Assembly: GCA_047967505.1 (NCBI GenBank) | Contig: CM106540.1 | Length of the DNA: 64,000 nt | Reading direction: 5' to 3' (one strand) | Origin: Dipteris shenzhenensis | Lineage: Eukaryota > Polypodiophyta > Polypodiopsida > Gleicheniales | Shown here: one piece after another, positions 11,404-20,962 of the stretch | How the letters are laid out: every line of letters starts with the position of its first letter | Position numbering within the stretch: the first letter of the stretch is position 1 | The notes under the pieces: model-generated | Databases searched by the model: none | What the model was told of the DNA's origin: nothing | The model's input: only the letters and a program-made list of their open reading frames with translations | Translations under genes and position numbers: made by a program

Positions 11404-12226
11404 TCAAATGTCTCTAATTTGGGGATCTGAATTATAAGTCTCAAATAAACCCAACACATCATACAAATCCTTTGATATGTGTGTATTGCATAAGATGCAT
11501 GCACTTCTTGCCTTCAAATAATTTTCCAAGCATGCCAAATGATAGCTATGCTCACATGAAAGTGTGTACCATCCAGTGCTACTGTCAAAAGGATCATGGC
11601 ATATTGGACATATAGGACCATTTGGATTGATCACCAGTGCAATTGGCAGATTTTATGGTCTTCTTACTGCTAGTCCCACCATGTCATGATCAAAATAAAA
11701 AACACGACCGCCATCATCAACGTGTTGTAATGCAATCCTCACATATTCAGCAGCACATGAAAAGCATTGTGCTATAAGTACTACTTGCTCTTTTAATTGT
11801 ATTTCCAATCTCTGTACTTGAAAATCTGTACTCAGTGTTGTTTTTAATTTTTGAATTTCCTCTTGCAAGCATAAGTTTTGTTTTTGAAGATTTGCAATCT
11901 CGTCATTCAATTGCACAATTATTTCTTGATGTACTCAATCCTTTTTTTTAGCTTCACTAGTCACTTCATGGAGTGCATCGCACAACAAGATAGAAGGAAA
12001 TGTAAGTGTTGTTGTATTTGGTGATTTTTGCATACTTGCACAATTTAACTCTTCATCATCATTATGTTGTTCAACTGTGGCATAACATATCTCATCCTCC
12101 AATACATGCTCTATGTATGGTGTATCATGAGTTGTGCCTGTTGCATATATTCAAAGCAAAAAAAATTTAGAAATGAAATAAAACGTGAAAATGTAAAAGA
12201 TTTCAAGTTAACTTGTCAAACTCACC
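11404..12226 (-). pseudogene. Coiled-coil/RING-H2 gene, copy 1 (broken)
   Basis: A large exon begins after an ATGCAACAG acceptor at 12137. It encodes an acidic N-terminal part, a coiled coil (IANLQKQNLCLQEEIQKLK) and then a RING finger with C-x2-C, C-x-H-x2-H-x2-C and C-x2-C spacing (CPICHDPF, CEHSYHLAC, CILCN). The RING segment has no ATG of its own, so it must be the C-terminus of the longer protein. A TAA separates coil and RING, and both copies share it. This copy also has a TGA at 11937-11935 where copy 2 reads CGA. A GTGAGT donor at 12225 defines an 88-bp intron, and the upstream exon would run into the CACTA terminus seven bases away. By family it would be a ubiquitin ligase; in this state it is probably non-functional. 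Confidence 0.75.
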
Positions 12227-12232
12227 TGCCCT

Positions 12233-12892
12233 CACTACTACACATGAGCCCTATTCCAACATTTAAGTATCGACATTTAGCGTGCATGGGGCGCTAATCA
12301 TCGATAATCAAAGCGGGATTCCTTAAGTGTTGCTATATAGCAACTTTAGACAAGTGTTGCTATATAGCGATGTTTAAAGAGCATTGCTATATAGCGACAC
12401 TTATTAGACTTGTGAATGGTCCTTATATAGCGACACTGAGATAGTTTCCTATAACAACGTTTTACAAAGAGTGGTTTTTTCCATACCGACCTTAAATGAT
12501 AGTTTTTCCCAATGACAATTTTTTTTTCCTTTTCATACATGTTTGATCCTTTTGAGAGAATAAAAGTACAAGAGCATGTACATCAACTTTGAAGCTCATA
12601 TATTCATGTCCAAGTTTGAGATGAAAAAAATCAATGAAGAGCATTTACATCAATAGCATCCTGAGCCAAGTCTAACTCGCCAAACAAGTCTATCTCTAAT
12701 TCTATACCGAGTTGATCTCCTATATCATCATCATACTCTAGCATCGTATGTTCACCTAAGACTTGATCATCTTCTTCAATAAAGTGTGGTGATTCTTGAT
12801 GATCGTCATCTTCTTCCTCAATATCATGATCTCCCATCTTCCTCCCATATGATGTCATTATGCACATCTTCCTCTTGGCTCATATTATAATC
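12233..12892 (-). repeat. Left arm: CACTA terminus plus transposase 3' end
   Basis: Terminal CACTACTACA, then a terminal block, then GCTATATAGCGA repeats at about 12330-12460. An acidic reading frame on the minus strand (GDHDIEEEDDDHQESPHF) near 12640-12867 is the DUF4216-side C-terminus of a CACTA transposase. The inverse of this arm is at 14334-15181. Confidence 0.8.
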
Positions 12893-13458
12893 TCACATCA
12901 GATCTGGACAATTTCTGTAAAGATTTACATAGATAGAGACATTTGAGAGGGGACTTCCCGTACTTTCATGTATACACATAGGAATCACCTTTGTTAAATG
13001 ACATGCAACATGATGGGCCTCTCAAATGAAGTGGGGGCATGGATGTTCTTTTCTTCTATGGGGGATTGTAAAGGTGTTGAAGTGTGATAACAATGCCTGA
13101 GTTCATTGTATAAGTTTTCAAATTTGTTGAATAGCACTATTTCCTACTAGAAACATTGGAATATGCAATATTCTAAGTCTAAAATGAAGGCTAGAATCTT
13201 ACCTTACCCACTTCCCTTCAAGTATTGTTTTCCGAACAGCATGGTGAAGTACACTCCTAGTATCTGATGCTCTATTTCCATACAGCCATCCATACCATAG
13301 GCACCTCCTCATTGTATGTATCTACATCTCCCAATGGGGGCTATTTATAGGGCAGCAGGCCATCCAAAACTAGAGAACTTTAGCCTACCAGTCTAGATGC
13401 AAAGGCCTGCTACTACTGCTATCCACCATCTTGCAATCTCAGCATGTATGTTTGGCTC

Positions 13459-14314
13459 TTATCTATCGGTTTGATGCTGCCACAAGCCTTCAAGCCATAA
13501 ATCTAGTTGCATCTTTGTAAAGCAATTTAGTATTTCCTCACAAAGCCCATGTTCAACATATCCTCCAATTATTGCAATCCATGAGACTACATCATGAGCA
13601 TAAGGCCGCCAAATACAGTGCTTGATTGCACAAGGAATCCAAATTTGGCATACACACCAGCCAAGGTGCTGCCTACAAAACAACTTCTTTCCAATTTTAG
13701 TCTATCATTCTCAAGGTGTATTTCTTGGACTTTAACTATGGATTGAATGCTACCACAAGCTTTCAAGATGGAAACGTATGTGACAGTAGTCATAGGTATG
13801 CCCTCCACTTGCATCCATTTGAAATAGTTTAGTGCTTCCTTACCAAGCCTATGAGCAGCATACCCTCCAACTAGTATGGTGTAGGAGTCTATATCTTGAA
13901 CTTGAAGCTTGTGAGAAACTTCTAGTGCATTTCCAAGCAAGCCACATTTTTCATGCATGTCAACCAAGGTGCTACCAAGAAAAGTATGTCTTCAGATAAT
14001 TGTCTGGCAATTTCAACATGTATTTGTGACCTCTTTTTGCTTCTTTCAGCCTAGCACAAACCTTCAGAAGGGCCACAAATATGTAGCTACTAGATGAAGA
14101 TAAATACGCAAGTTTCTTCTAGTCAAGACATTCAATGCTTCAATAGCAAGCCGATGGTCAGCATATCCTGCCATGCAGTCCACGAGACTTCATTTCGAAC
14201 TATGTTCTTGTCAAATTCTTTCGATGGTTTTGCAAGCAAGACACATTTGGCATACATATCCACCACGGTGCTGCCAACAACTATGTCTTTTTCCATCCCT
14301 TCTAGAAATCTCAC
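13459..14314 (-). pseudogene. Pentatricopeptide-repeat gene fragments captured in the CACTA element
   Basis: Three overlapping minus-strand frames encode PPR units typical of plant PLS-class organelle RNA-binding proteins: VDMYAKCVLLAKPSKEFDK and NEVSWTAW near 14130-14310, YTILVGGYAAHRLGKEALN and VTYVSILKACGSI near 13700-13900, and DVVSWIAIIGGYVEHGLCEE near 13540-13600. Reading frame changes and stops between units show decay. No start, targeting peptide or DYW end is visible, so this is an internal slice of a gene. Its position between two inverted CACTA arms points to gene capture. Confidence 0.85.
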
Positions 14315-14333
14315 GGTGTGACATTATTTTTTT

Positions 14334-15181
14334 GATTTGAGGCCAGTTCGGGGATGGTGGTACGTGATCCAAGTTGCACTACGAAGTAATCAAATTTTTG
14401 AAGATAGAGATGTCGATACAGAGATGCCACTACCAATGCCGGATCCAATTGATCTAGATGGATCTAGCAAAGAAGATGAAGATCACAATATGAGCCAAGA
14501 GGAAGATGCGCATAATAACATTGTATGGGAGGAAGATGGAGATCACGATATTGAGGAAAAGATGACGATCATCAAGAATCGCCACACTTTATTGAAGAAG
14601 ATGATCAAGTCTTACGTGAACGTACGATGCTAGAGTACGACGATGATATAGGAGATCAACTCGGTATAGAGTTAGAGATAGACTTGTTTGGCGTGATAGA
14701 CTTGGCTTAGGATGAAGCTGTTGATGTAAATGCTCTTCATTGATTTGTTTTCTCTCAAACTTGGACATGAAAATATGAGCTTCAAACTTGATGTACATGC
14801 TCTTGTACTTTTATTCTCTCAAAGGATCAAACATGTATCAAAAGGGGAAAAAAATTATCATTGGGAAAAACTATCTTTAAAGGTTGGTATGGGAAAAAAT
14901 ACTCTCTATAAAATGTCGCTATAGGAAACTATCTCAGTGTTGCTATATAACAACCATTCGCAAGTCTAGTAAGTGTCGTTATATAGCGACTCTCTTTAAA
15001 GGTCGCTATATAGTGACACTTGTCTAAAGTCTCTATATGGCGACACTTAACTAATCCCGCTTTGATTACCGATGTTTAGCCTACCACTTAACTAATCCTG
15101 CTTTGATTACCGATGATTAGTGCCCCACGCGTGCTAAACGTCAATGCTTAAGCATCGGAATAGGGCTCGTGTATAGTAGTG
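14334..15181 (+). repeat. Right arm: transposase 3' end plus CACTA terminus
   Basis: The plus-strand frame from 14337 reads RGWWYVIQVALRSN, then an acidic tail (DPIDLDGSSKEDEDH), matching the last exon of CACTA transposases (compare RWWHVIPIM in CACTA-1). GTCGCTATATAGTGAC-type repeats follow at 14910-15050, then the inverted terminus ending GTATAGTAGTG at 15181. The arm carries a small internal duplication around CTAATCCCGCTTTGATTACC. Confidence 0.8.
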
Positions 15182-15272
15182 GACTCCTTGTGTCTTGATG
15201 AAATTGTAGACCACAAACATGAGGGCTAGTGGACACGAGTGTTTGTTGTGTGTTCTTGAGGGTGGTCTATAC

Positions 15273-15556
15273 TGAGGGACAAATTAATGTAATGGGATCT
15301 AGAGTCCTAAGGTCTAAGGTTATGAGTGTGTGAACACATGGTGTGCCTGGATAGGTGTCAGTAGGTGTTATTGAGTGAATCTAGGTGTGTGGTGTGTGAT
15401 TGAGAGATTTGTGGATATAGATGCTCCACTGAGCTCACATATGATGTCACTACTAGATGTAACTGGAGCCTATATATTGGGCCTGTCTCTCATGAATAAA
15501 ATCTCTCTCTTTTCATCATCTTGTCTTCTTCATCTTTTCTCCATGCTACTCCAACA
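15273..15556 (+). repeat. LTR-B 5' LTR
   Basis: Begins TGAGGGACAAATTAATG and ends CTACTCCAACA; 284 bases; contains CCTATATATTGGGCC, a likely TATA box. Confidence 0.9.
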
Positions 15557-15570
15557 TGTGGTATCAGAGC

Positions 15571-17258
15571 TTGAATGATCCTCCTTGAGCTTCTACCCAC
15601 ATGTGCCATGTGTCATCATCTCCTTGATCTTCTTCATCTTCTCCTTCATCTTCTTCTCCTCTTCTTGGCTTACCTTGAAGGGCTTCATCCATGAGATCTG
15701 CTTCACCATTGCTGCTATCCTCCTAGCGGGAGCTTCCTTACTCCAGGGCGTCGCTTCTCAATGGTGGATCTTTAAAATGCGCTGCTCTACAGCCCAGCAT
15801 TGTCTCTGCAGAAGTTGCCATCTCCCATCTTTCATTCTTCCTACAAGTACTTGATCTCCCAATCCACTTAACGTTTTGAAAAACCTCTTCAGCTCCATGA
15901 TCTTCAGGTAGGGGCAACTCATCTGACCGGTGGGATCAAGAGAAGAGGCTGCCATTTCACCATGGCTGCTCCTATAAGCTGAAGGAGAATTTGCATCTTT
16001 TCTACTCTCTACCTCAACCATTTGCGAAATGCTTTCACAAGGAGCTGGGTGACTTATTGCTAAGCTCTCCATGAAGTTTGGTGGCCAGTGGTTGTGATTT
16101 TGAGCTGTAGTGAGTGAAAAACCAATCGAGTTTCTACCTCCAATGCTGGGCGACGTGTGTAAGGACTGTGCCTTTGCTTCTTGGTGTTGATAGTCCTTGA
16201 TTGAGGTTTCCAAATTATGCTTTTAGAAGTTGTTTTGCTGCTATATGTATGGTGAAAGCTGAGTTGCAACTTTGCTCTCATACTCTTGGTTATCATTTAG
16301 AAGTGATAGTCAAAGTTTGACTATGTGTTGACTGAAACTCAACCAAACTAAACTTTGACTGTCAGTATTGAAAAGTTCAAGGTGAGGAGGATTCCACCTA
16401 AGAGATTATGGAGATAAAATGGTTAGATGGTTTGATACTTCATTTGCTTATCATTGCATTAATGATAGCTTTAAAAGGATATGCTTGGAACAAAGGCTTC
16501 AACTACAACTATTATGTTGCTTACTTGATTGAGGATGCCATAGTTATATAGTTTCAACATCTTTCATGATGTATGAGATGAACTTGTATTTGATTGAATA
16601 TACTTTGCCATACAATCATGACCACTTCTTGTACAAGAGTAGACACTGCCCTTGCATGACAAGTGGTAAGACCCTCTTCAGTCCATATAATTCACAAAAT
16701 GGTCTTAAAGCTTGGACACTCAAAGAAGGTGAAGGACTACAAGGATCTTGTATTGCAGAATATGAACAAGATACATTAAAGAGTGTAAAGAAGGACAAAG
16801 AGAAAAGGAGCTACAAGATTATCTACACCAAGAACCTCTCCAACGACAATGAACCTCACACTATGGTAGCTTAGAAGAGAAGAAGGAAAAGGACAAGATA
16901 TGCCATCAAAGGGGGGTATTTCCCCACATCTTCCACTTAGAATGTTTTTGTGTGTGTGGTCAATAAGGGTTCTCTGCCTTGGGATGTCCCCCTCAAATGA
17001 TTGTTAGTCTTATGTGTTACCTTGTTGGATCTAAGGGTATTCCCATGCATAGTCATTGTGTATCTCCCAATTGTAAACCAACAAACCAAAGTCAGAGTGA
17101 GATCATGTTGGGATGAGGATGCCCAAATGAGTCTACTACTGATGCAACTAGACTGAGTACCAGGTTGTGGATTTGTGTGTTGCGACTAGAGGTGGGCCAG
17201 CCATGAAGTTTCCCATGGACTACTGCTAGGGTTGAGGTCACCAATTTGTGGGGGGGAA
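15571..17258. other. Interior of LTR-B, possible captured coding fragment
   Basis: The minus-strand frame at 16213-15758 (METSIKDYQHQEAKAQ ... GDQVLVGRMKDGRW) is open for 151 codons and has a higher GC content than its surroundings. The phrase QVLVGRMKDG resembles QDRVLVGRVVG at 24213-24686 and could be a DUF4283-like fragment, but the match is short. A + strand frame at 16566-16874 is unrecognised. Confidence 0.3.
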
Positions 17259-17563
17259 TGAAGGACAAATTGATTTAATGGGATCTAGAGTCCTAAGGTC
17301 TAAGATTGTAAGTGTGTGAACACATGGTGTGCTTGGATAGGTGTCAGTAGGTGTGATTGAGTGAATCTAGGTGTGGGGTGTGTGATTGAGAGAATCATGG
17401 AGCTCATTGAGAGATTTATGGATCTAGATGCTCTAATGAGCTCACATATGATGTCACTACTGGACGTGACTAGAGCCTATATATTGGGCTTGTCTCTCAT
17501 GAATAAACTCTCTCTCTTTTCATCATCTTGTCTTCTTCATCTTTTCTCCATGCTACTCCAACA
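17259..17563 (+). repeat. LTR-B 3' LTR
   Basis: Begins TGAAGGACAAATTGATT and ends CTACTCCAACA; 305 bases; directly followed by TATAC. Confidence 0.9.
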
Positions 17564-17728
17564 TATACTTCAACTCCTTGCATTTTGGGGAACTTGCAGA
17601 CCACGATCATGAGTGCCAATGAATGCGATTGTTAGTGAGCAGTCTTGACTCTTAAGCTAAGGGTCTTAGGTATGGAGAGAAGGGGGAGATGAGATGGCAA
17701 TTACTTAAGCAGAAATAGGGCACGTGTT

Positions 17729-20101
17729 GTGACTACGAATGCACAATCGAAAATGCTTGAAATCAGACATGCTCATTCACAATCTTCAAGACGAGTTGTG
17801 ATTAGGCTAACTATGGATGCATTGATTCATGCCCGTGCCAGTATTCATATGCCTAAAAATCTTCCTGGGGTTGAAGGAGTTGTAGAAGGGGATCTCAATT
17901 CCAAAATGGGCACTACCCCAATGCTTGATCCACCCTTTGAGGTTGTTAACCAAGATATGGGGAGAGGATTTATGCGAGTGTCACAATCCTCTCAGAGAGT
18001 TGTTCCACGTGCACAGGGGGAAAAACATAAGTCACATGGTCCAAAGTGGGACTTTGTTATTAATCTTTATGACTACGTTGAGTGGAAATGCAAGTATTGT
18101 GGAGTACAAAAATCTGGGGGAGCACTCACAAGGGCCACTTTCTTGGTGACTCAACAAAGAGCATTCAGCGTTGTGTGGCCCTAGGAGCTGCTCGAGCAGC
18201 TTGCACCTTGACAGAGAAGATGCAAGCTTATGGAAAAATACAGAGAAGATCAATTTGGAAAATTCAAGGTATAAGTGGAAGTACTAGTGTTGCAGGCTCC
18301 CATGCCAGAACTCCTTGTGTGGACACTAGCATGCATGATAGATCACCACCTATGGCTCATGAAGCCAGATCTGCAACTGCTACTCCTAACTTGAGGCAAC
18401 CCACGATAGTTGAGAGCATCTGAATTCAAGACTTGGAGAATGCATAGTATGTACTTGGTAGATCAATCTTGCGATCAGGATATGCACTGAGTATGGTCGA
18501 TAACGATGATATGAGAGCTGCATGGAATTGCATTGCTAATTATGGGCTGGGCTTCAAGCCTCCTTCTTACCACACATTGCGTATGTCATTGTTAGATAAG
18601 GCATATGCAGAAGAGAAAGAGCACATAAATCATACCATTTTTTAGCAACTGCATAACACCGAATGCAGAATTGTCTTAAATTGGTGGACAATCATAAAAC
18701 GCCATGCTTTATTGAATGTGATGGTTATATCGCCACGTGGGGAGGCCTTCCACACATAGATTGATGCCTCACATGTAAAGAAGTCGGGGCCATATATGGC
18801 TGGTGTGTTATCCAAGGTTATAAGAGAGTTAGGCCTTGAACAAATTGTTCAGGTTGTCATGGATAATGCCAAGAGTTGTATAAAGGTGGGAATAATATTG
18901 CAAAGGGAGTATACCAATTTGTATGTATCTACGTGTTATACACATACTTTAAATCTTGCATTGAAAGATTGGTATAAACAAGTGCCATGGTTCAAAGAGA
19001 TTGTTTGTGAGGCTTGAGACATTGTCAAGTTAGTACGATTGAAGCAACATCTCGAAGCAATCTTTATGTCTCGTGATGGTTCTACCATGTTGCAATTGCT
19101 AGCAACCACGAGATTTGCCATGTACTTCTACACTTGGCAATCTCTGGTGAAAAATAGGAGTTTCATTGTGATGCATTTGAACGATGGATGTTAGAGTTGA
19201 CCGATGGTTTAAATGCATGACTTGAAAGAAACATTGGTATCCCCTGCATTATGGAAATGGTTTAAGGATGCCGCTAATGCTATGAAACTTGTTTTATATG
19301 TGCTTAGGGCATTGGATTCAAAGTCCCCAACAATCGAAAAAGCATGGATGCACTTTTGGAGTATTGATCAAGCTCTTATTGCAAGGAATCCGCTTGCTTG
19401 CTCGGGCGAAGAGAATAAGATAAGACCATTTAATGCTACAAAACGTAAGGAATTGTGGCAATTGTTTAGGCCATGATGGGAGCAAGCTCATAATCCATTG
19501 CATAGTGTTGGGTACCTTTTAGACCCCAAGTGGTGGAATATGAAGCTCCCAATTGTTATGCATGACTTTCATGACAATATTATCCCCACAACCATGAGTT
19601 TGCAAAGTGTTGTAACAAGTTAGCCAAGTATCGATGCAAAGAGGGGTTGTTTGCATCAAGCGATGTTCAAGCATTGGCAAAAACTACATCTGCTTGGAAA
19701 TGGTGGGTGATGAATAGTGGCACGTGTGAGCTTCTACGCCCGATTGCAATGAGGGTTCTTTCTCAGACATGCTCAAAATCGGGCTCAAAAAGAAACTGGA
19801 GTCATTACAAGTACAATCACAATACTTTATGAAATAGACTCTAGAGGATCAGGTTGAGAAGTTAGTGTACATCTATGCCAATCATAAAATCCTATAAACA
19901 TTAGGAGATGTGGGATATGAGGAGGAAGTTTCAAAATGGACCTACGATACCCCGCTAGATGCTATAAAACCTGAAGGAGTCCCGTCATTGCAGATTCTAG
20001 AACCCCTGCAAGAAGAGGATGAAGGAAATAATATTCACCTTCCACATGGGTCTGAAGATGAGGACATTTATGATGAACATGATGAGGATAGTGACTTGTG
20101 A
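17729..20101 (+). pseudogene. Decayed hAT-family transposase
   Basis: A BED-type zinc finger start (WKCKYCG) lies near 18079. The segment NVMVISPRGEAFHT-stop-IDASH at about 18715-18770 and QVVMDNAKSC plus CYTHTLNLALKDW at about 18850-18970 are the DUF659/RNase H-fold core of plant hAT transposases. WSIDQALIARNPL, LLDPKWWN and an ALAKTTSAWKWW stretch (19360-19710) belong to the hAT C-terminal region. The acidic tail ends DEHDEDSDL with TGA at 20099. One frameshift near 18130 and numerous stops (for example 18421, 18646, 18760, 19015) disable it. Terminal inverted repeats and an 8-bp target duplication were not found. Confidence 0.85.
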
Positions 20102-20254
20102 ATTGTGGCAATGATGGCAATAGGGTTTTGAATGTTTCATTGTATTTTGAATGTGTTCTTGTTTTTTGATTGTAGGTTGCAGTTTAGGGTTGGATAAGAA
20201 CTGTCTTGTTGTGCATGCTTGTGTTTAGGGTTTGGGCTTTGATTCTTCTGTGTC

Positions 20255-20375
20255 GCCATCGCATAGGCTTCTGGGTGGTTATGCCAATTGTTGTGCTCTT
20301 GACTAAGTTCAATTGATCAAGAGCATGACAATTGGCATACCACTTAGTATCATATGCAATAGAATCCTATGCGAG
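20255..20375. repeat. Imperfect fold-back (hairpin), about 120 bases
   Basis: 20281-20302 (ATGCCAATTGTTGTGCTCTT...) pairs with 20317-20338 over 22 bases with two mismatches around a 14-base loop. Outer segments CGCATAGG (20260-20267) and CCTATGCG (20366-20373) also pair. It could be a small inverted-repeat transposon, a transposon end pair or a microRNA-like precursor. Confidence 0.65.
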
Positions 20376-20962
20376 GATGTGCGGAAGAAGCATATGCAAA
20401 GTTTAATTTCTTGTCTAAAGTTTAATGACTTTAGAGATAAGTTTTAATTGTGTGTGTGAGAGAGAGAGAGCACTTCTGATGAAAGTGCATATAATTATAT
20501 TTCAATGGCAAATAGGAAATGCTATTAAAGTTTACTTTATATAGTTTATAATGATTAAAGTTTAAAGTTCACTTTATATAAGATTGCATAGTGTTTTACA
20601 TTCCAAATTCCAATTGATGCAATCAGAGCCTTCCTTAAATTATTTATTATGACATAACCATAGCCTTCCTTGATGCAATTAAATTATTTGTTTTCAATTA
20701 ACCATAGCCTTCCTTAAATTATTTATTATGAAATAATATATTGACACTATTCCAATTGATGACTTTAGGATTGCATGTGATGGGATTTTTTGATTACATA
20801 GTGCAAAATAATTAGGAACATATGAATCCCACTAGATCATATAGTACACCATCATAGAACTTCAATGAACTTAAAGCAAAGGTATATATTTCCATCATAA
20901 AGAGATTGTCTACATGGTCATGAACGTCATTCAATGTCCTGGTCTGGATACAACTGTCCTAA
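20376..20962. other. AT-rich non-coding stretch
   Basis: A short GA run at about 20456-20471 and repeated phrases (CCTTCCTTAAATTATTTATTATGA twice, near 20630 and 20710). No gene is visible. Confidence 0.5.

Larger units (their letters stand above)
10559..12892. repeat. Segmental duplication, copy 1
   Basis: About 2.3 kb closely matching 39845-42062 in the same orientation. It covers the minisatellite edge, a compound microsatellite, the coiled-coil/RING gene, a CACTA terminus and a transposase 3' end. Copy 2 lacks about 75-80 bases present here near 12690-12770. Confidence 0.85.
12233..15181. mobile_element. Non-autonomous CACTA element enclosing PPR gene fragments
   Basis: The left end starts CACTACTACACATGAGCC. 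The right end is the inverse of CACTACTATACACGAGCC, and inside both ends follow AATCATCGATAATCAAAGC-like sequence and TATATAGCGAC subterminal repeats. The inverted similarity extends about 650 bases inward on each side and includes the 3' coding end of a CACTA transposase on both sides, minus strand on the left and plus strand on the right. Between about 12893 and 14333 lies unrelated PPR-type coding sequence. I find no matching 3-bp target duplication (CCT left, GAC right), so the right end, the left end or both may have been reshuffled after insertion. Confidence 0.8.
15268..17568 (+). mobile_element. Small LTR retrotransposon without gag or pol (LTR-B)
   Basis: LTRs are at 15273-15556 and 17259-17563, flanked by TATAC target copies at 15268-15272 and 17564-17568. 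A primer site TGGTATCAGAGC lies at 15559-15570 and a purine tract (GTGGGGGGGAA) ends at 17258. The 1.7-kb interior has no recognisable gag, protease, integrase or RT domain, so this is a non-autonomous element that would need proteins from a copia relative. The right LTR has about 21 extra bases (a partial tandem copy near ATGGAGCTCATTGAGAGA) and scattered substitutions, so it is older than Copia-1. Confidence 0.9.

Noticed and set aside
15273-17563. LTR-B as a degraded full copia element
   Set aside because: Neither strand of the interior shows gag, integrase, RT or RNase H motifs, even in broken form.
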